Assembly (NCBI GenBank): GCA_964604675.1 | Contig: CAZSAT010000216.1 | Span: 1 to 7,425, forward strand | Length of the DNA stretch: 7,425 bases | Source of the DNA: CAZSAT01 sp964604675 | Lineage (GTDB): Bacteria; Myxococcota_A; UBA796; CAJQPC01 | Direction: 5' to 3' | In this document: positions 6,232 through 7,425 of the stretch, in pieces | How the letters are laid out: each line of letters begins with the position of its first letter | Numbering within the stretch: the stretch's first letter is position 1 | The notes under the pieces: generated by a model | What the model saw: the letters and a program-made list of their open reading frames with translations, nothing else | Told to the model about the DNA's origin: nothing | The model's database searches: none | Made by a program: the position numbers and the translations under genes

Positions 6232-6250
6232 TTGGCACGGTAACTGCATT
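6232..6250 (+). promoter_or_regulatory. Sigma-54 (-24/-12) promoter of sigma factor copy 2
   Basis: The site reads TTGGCACG-GTAA-CTGCATT, one mismatch from (C/T)TGGCACG-N4-TTGC(A/T). GG (6234-6235) and GC (6246-6247) are exactly 10 bp apart. The predicted start of transcription near 6258 leaves a leader of about 22 nt holding the ribosome binding site GGGAG (6269-6273). With the dyad and IHF-like site upstream this is a complete activator-dependent promoter layout. Confidence 0.78.
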
Positions 6251-6280
6251 GATATCGACCGTCCCCACGGGAGTCTCGCC

Positions 6281-7012
6281 ATGTCCGCCATCGCCATCAC
6301 CGCCCCGAACGCCACCGATGACCGCCAGGACATGATCCTCGCGCACTACCCGTTGGTCCGCACCATCGCCTGCCGCATGGTCCGCCGCTTCCCCGCGAAC
6401 GTGGACGTGGACGAGCTCATCAACGTGGGCGTGCTCGGCTTGATCGACGCCATCGACCGCTTCGACCCCGAGCGCTCCGTGCCGTTCAAGGCCTACGCCG
6501 AGATCCGCATCCGCGGCGCCATCGTCGACGCCCTGCGCGAGAGCGACTGGGTGCCGCGCAGCGTGCGTCGGAAGTCCCACCGCATCGACGCGGCCCGCCA
6601 GACACTGCAGTACCGCCTCGGCCGTGACCCCAGCCGCCAGGAAGTCGCGGACGAGCTGGAGATGGGCGACCGCGAGTTCGACAAGCTCGAGCGGCAGTCG
6701 GTGGTCCGCAAGCTCGTGAGCCTCGACCTGCCCGTCGACGACGAGAACCACACCACGCTGGTGGAACGCCTGCCGGGTGCCCACGACGACGCCTTCGACG
6801 GCATCTGGGGTACCCAGAAGCGTGAAGCGGTCCTCGACGCCATCGCCAACCTGCCCGAGAAGGAGCGCGTTGCCGTGAGCTGCTACTACCAGAAGGGCAT
6901 GACCCTGAAGCAGATCGGCGAGCAGCTCGGCGTGACGGAGTCCAGGGCCTGCCAGCTGCGCGGCCAGGGCGTGAAGCGCCTGAAGCTCCGCCTCAACCGC
7001 ATCCTCGATTGA
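6281..7012 (+). CDS. FliA/WhiG-type alternative sigma factor, copy 2
   Basis: This 243-residue sigma factor is a close paralogue of copy 1. Region 1.2-2 (about 13-98) reads HYPLVRTIACRMVRRFPANV, DELINVGVLGLIDAIDRFDP (44-63), AYAEIRIRGAIVDALRESDW (71-90), VPRSVRRK. Region 4 (about 180-243) contains LPEKERVAVSCYYQKGMTLKQIGEQLGVTESRACQLRGQGVKRL. These promoter-reading parts are nearly identical to copy 1, while region 3 and the loop before region 4 (about 100-185) differ strongly and include an acidic insert-like segment (GAHDDAFDG). The ATG at 6281 has GGGAG 7 nt upstream. A sigma-54 promoter lies directly in front, so the gene is probably expressed on a specific signal through an activator. 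The small sigma-like gene follows after 29 nt in the same direction. Confidence 0.93.
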   Translation: MSAIAITAPNATDDRQDMILAHYPLVRTIACRMVRRFPANVDVDELINVGVLGLIDAIDRFDPERSVPFKAYAEIRIRGAIVDALRESDWVPRSVRRKSHRIDAARQTLQYRLGRDPSRQEVADELEMGDREFDKLERQSVVRKLVSLDLPVDDENHTTLVERLPGAHDDAFDGIWGTQKREAVLDAIANLPEKERVAVSCYYQKGMTLKQIGEQLGVTESRACQLRGQGVKRLKLRLNRILD

Positions 7013-7041
7013 AGCCACCTGCTCACGACAAGGACGACACC

Positions 7042-7317
7042 ATGCTCTGGGACCTGCAGAACCGCCAGGCGCGCCTCGCCGCCTTCCTGCCGCACCTCCG
7101 CGCCATCGCAGAGGACCACCGTCACATGGCCCAAGGGCGCCTCGGCCCCCGGGAGCTGATGGCGGCTGCCATCGACGCCTTCGAGCTCGCCCTCGACCGC
7201 TTCGACCCGAAGCGGGACTACGATCTCCATGCCTACGTCGACATCGTGGTTCGGGGGGCGCTGCACCAACGCGTGCTCAACAGCCACCGGCGCAGGGCAC
7301 GGTTCCAGGCCGCTTGA
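7042..7317 (+). CDS. Truncated sigma-like protein: sigma region 1.2-2 only
   Basis: This 91-residue protein aligns over nearly its whole length with the first 98 residues or so of the preceding sigma factor. RQARLAAFLPHLRAIAEDHR matches RQDMILAHYPLVRTIACRMV, RELMAAAIDAFELALDRFDPKRD (37-59) matches the core-binding helix with DRFDP kept, and HAYVDIVVRGALHQRVLNS matches KAYAEIRIRGAIVDALRES. The VPRS segment after region 2.4 is missing and the protein ends in a basic tail (HRRRARF). Regions 3 and 4 are absent, so it cannot read a -35 element as a normal sigma factor does. The conserved ELINVG of the paralogue has become ELMAAA (38-43), which may weaken core binding. ATG 7042 has AAGGA 7 nt upstream. 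It probably shares the transcript of sigma copy 2. It may be a decoy, a modulator or a specialised initiation factor; its function is unknown. Confidence 0.82.
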   Translation: MLWDLQNRQARLAAFLPHLRAIAEDHRHMAQGRLGPRELMAAAIDAFELALDRFDPKRDYDLHAYVDIVVRGALHQRVLNSHRRRARFQAA

Positions 7318-7341
7318 CGCCCCTTCGCGCAGGGTTAGAGA
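7314..7341 (+). promoter_or_regulatory. Candidate sigma-70 promoter of the tRNA gene
   Basis: TTGACG (7314-7319) and TAGAGA (7336-7341) are separated by 16 bp. Transcription would start near 7348, about 5 nt before the mature tRNA. The -35 box overlaps the TGA stop codon of the truncated sigma-like gene. The -10 box is weak (three of six bases match), so the call rests mainly on the -35 box and the position. Confidence 0.42.
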
Positions 7342-7352
7342 CGTCCGACCGC

Positions 7353-7424
7353 GGGCGATTAACTCAGCGGGAGAGTGCTACCTTCACACGGTAGAAGTCA
7401 CTGGTTCGAATCCAGTATCGCCCA
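7353..7424 (+). tRNA. tRNA-Val (anticodon CAC)
   Basis: A full cloverleaf can be folded. The acceptor stem is GGGCGAT (7353-7359) with ATCGCCC (7417-7423). The D stem is ACTC (7362-7365) with GAGT (7373-7376), and the anticodon stem CTACC (7378-7382) with GGTAG (7390-7394). The 7-nt loop TTCACAC has anticodon CAC at 7385-7387, reading the valine codon GUG. The variable loop has 5 nt, and the T stem is ACTGG/CCAGT with loop TTCGAAT. A7424 is the discriminator base. The window stops one base later with a C, so an encoded CCA end cannot be confirmed. Confidence 0.96.
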
Positions 7425-7425
7425 C

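Noticed and set aside
7009..7041. TTG start at 7009 for the truncated sigma-like gene
   Set aside because: It would overlap the stop codon of sigma copy 2 but lacks a ribosome binding site; ATG 7042 has AAGGA at proper spacing and matches the start of the homology.

Overview
The window is GC-rich, compactly coded bacterial chromosome with no mobile element, CRISPR array or phage gene. The GC-rich codon use, the deoxynucleoside kinase/panB pair, several FliA-type sigma factors and good sigma-54-type promoter matches suggest a deltaproteobacterium in the broad sense (Myxococcota or a relative). That assignment is an inference, because there is no phylogenetic marker gene to test it.

Left part (1-2396). 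On the minus strand a deoxynucleoside kinase gene is followed, 2 nt after its stop codon, by panB (pantothenate synthesis), which runs off the left edge. Divergent from them are a single-domain response regulator and then a short single-stranded-DNA-binding protein gene with a perfect Shine-Dalgarno sequence. The gap before ssb holds a long dyad and a sigma-54-like -24/-12 element.

Middle part (2398-5191). Two overlapping minus-strand genes encode small membrane proteins: one with an OB-like beta domain between two membrane helices, the other resembling the YdjM/DUF457 membrane hydrolase family. Divergent from them is a large multi-spanning protein of GT-C glycosyltransferase type with a cysteine-containing C-terminal domain and a proline-rich tail.

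Right part (5320-7425). This is the most interesting section. It carries two paralogous FliA/WhiG-type sigma factor genes in tandem, separated by a strong intrinsic terminator and an AT-richer regulatory stretch. That stretch has a perfect dyad, an IHF-like site and a near-consensus sigma-54 promoter in the classical order for activator-dependent transcription. 29 nt after the second sigma gene, probably in the same transcript, lies a 91-residue protein that aligns with sigma region 1.2-2 only and has no region 3 or 4. A tRNA-Val(CAC) gene closes the window; its likely promoter overlaps the stop codon of the small protein. The layout suggests a sigma cascade in which sigma-54 drives a FliA-like factor together with a truncated sigma-like protein that could modulate it. 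No flagellar genes and no FlgM-type anti-sigma factor are present, so the target regulon cannot be read from this window.
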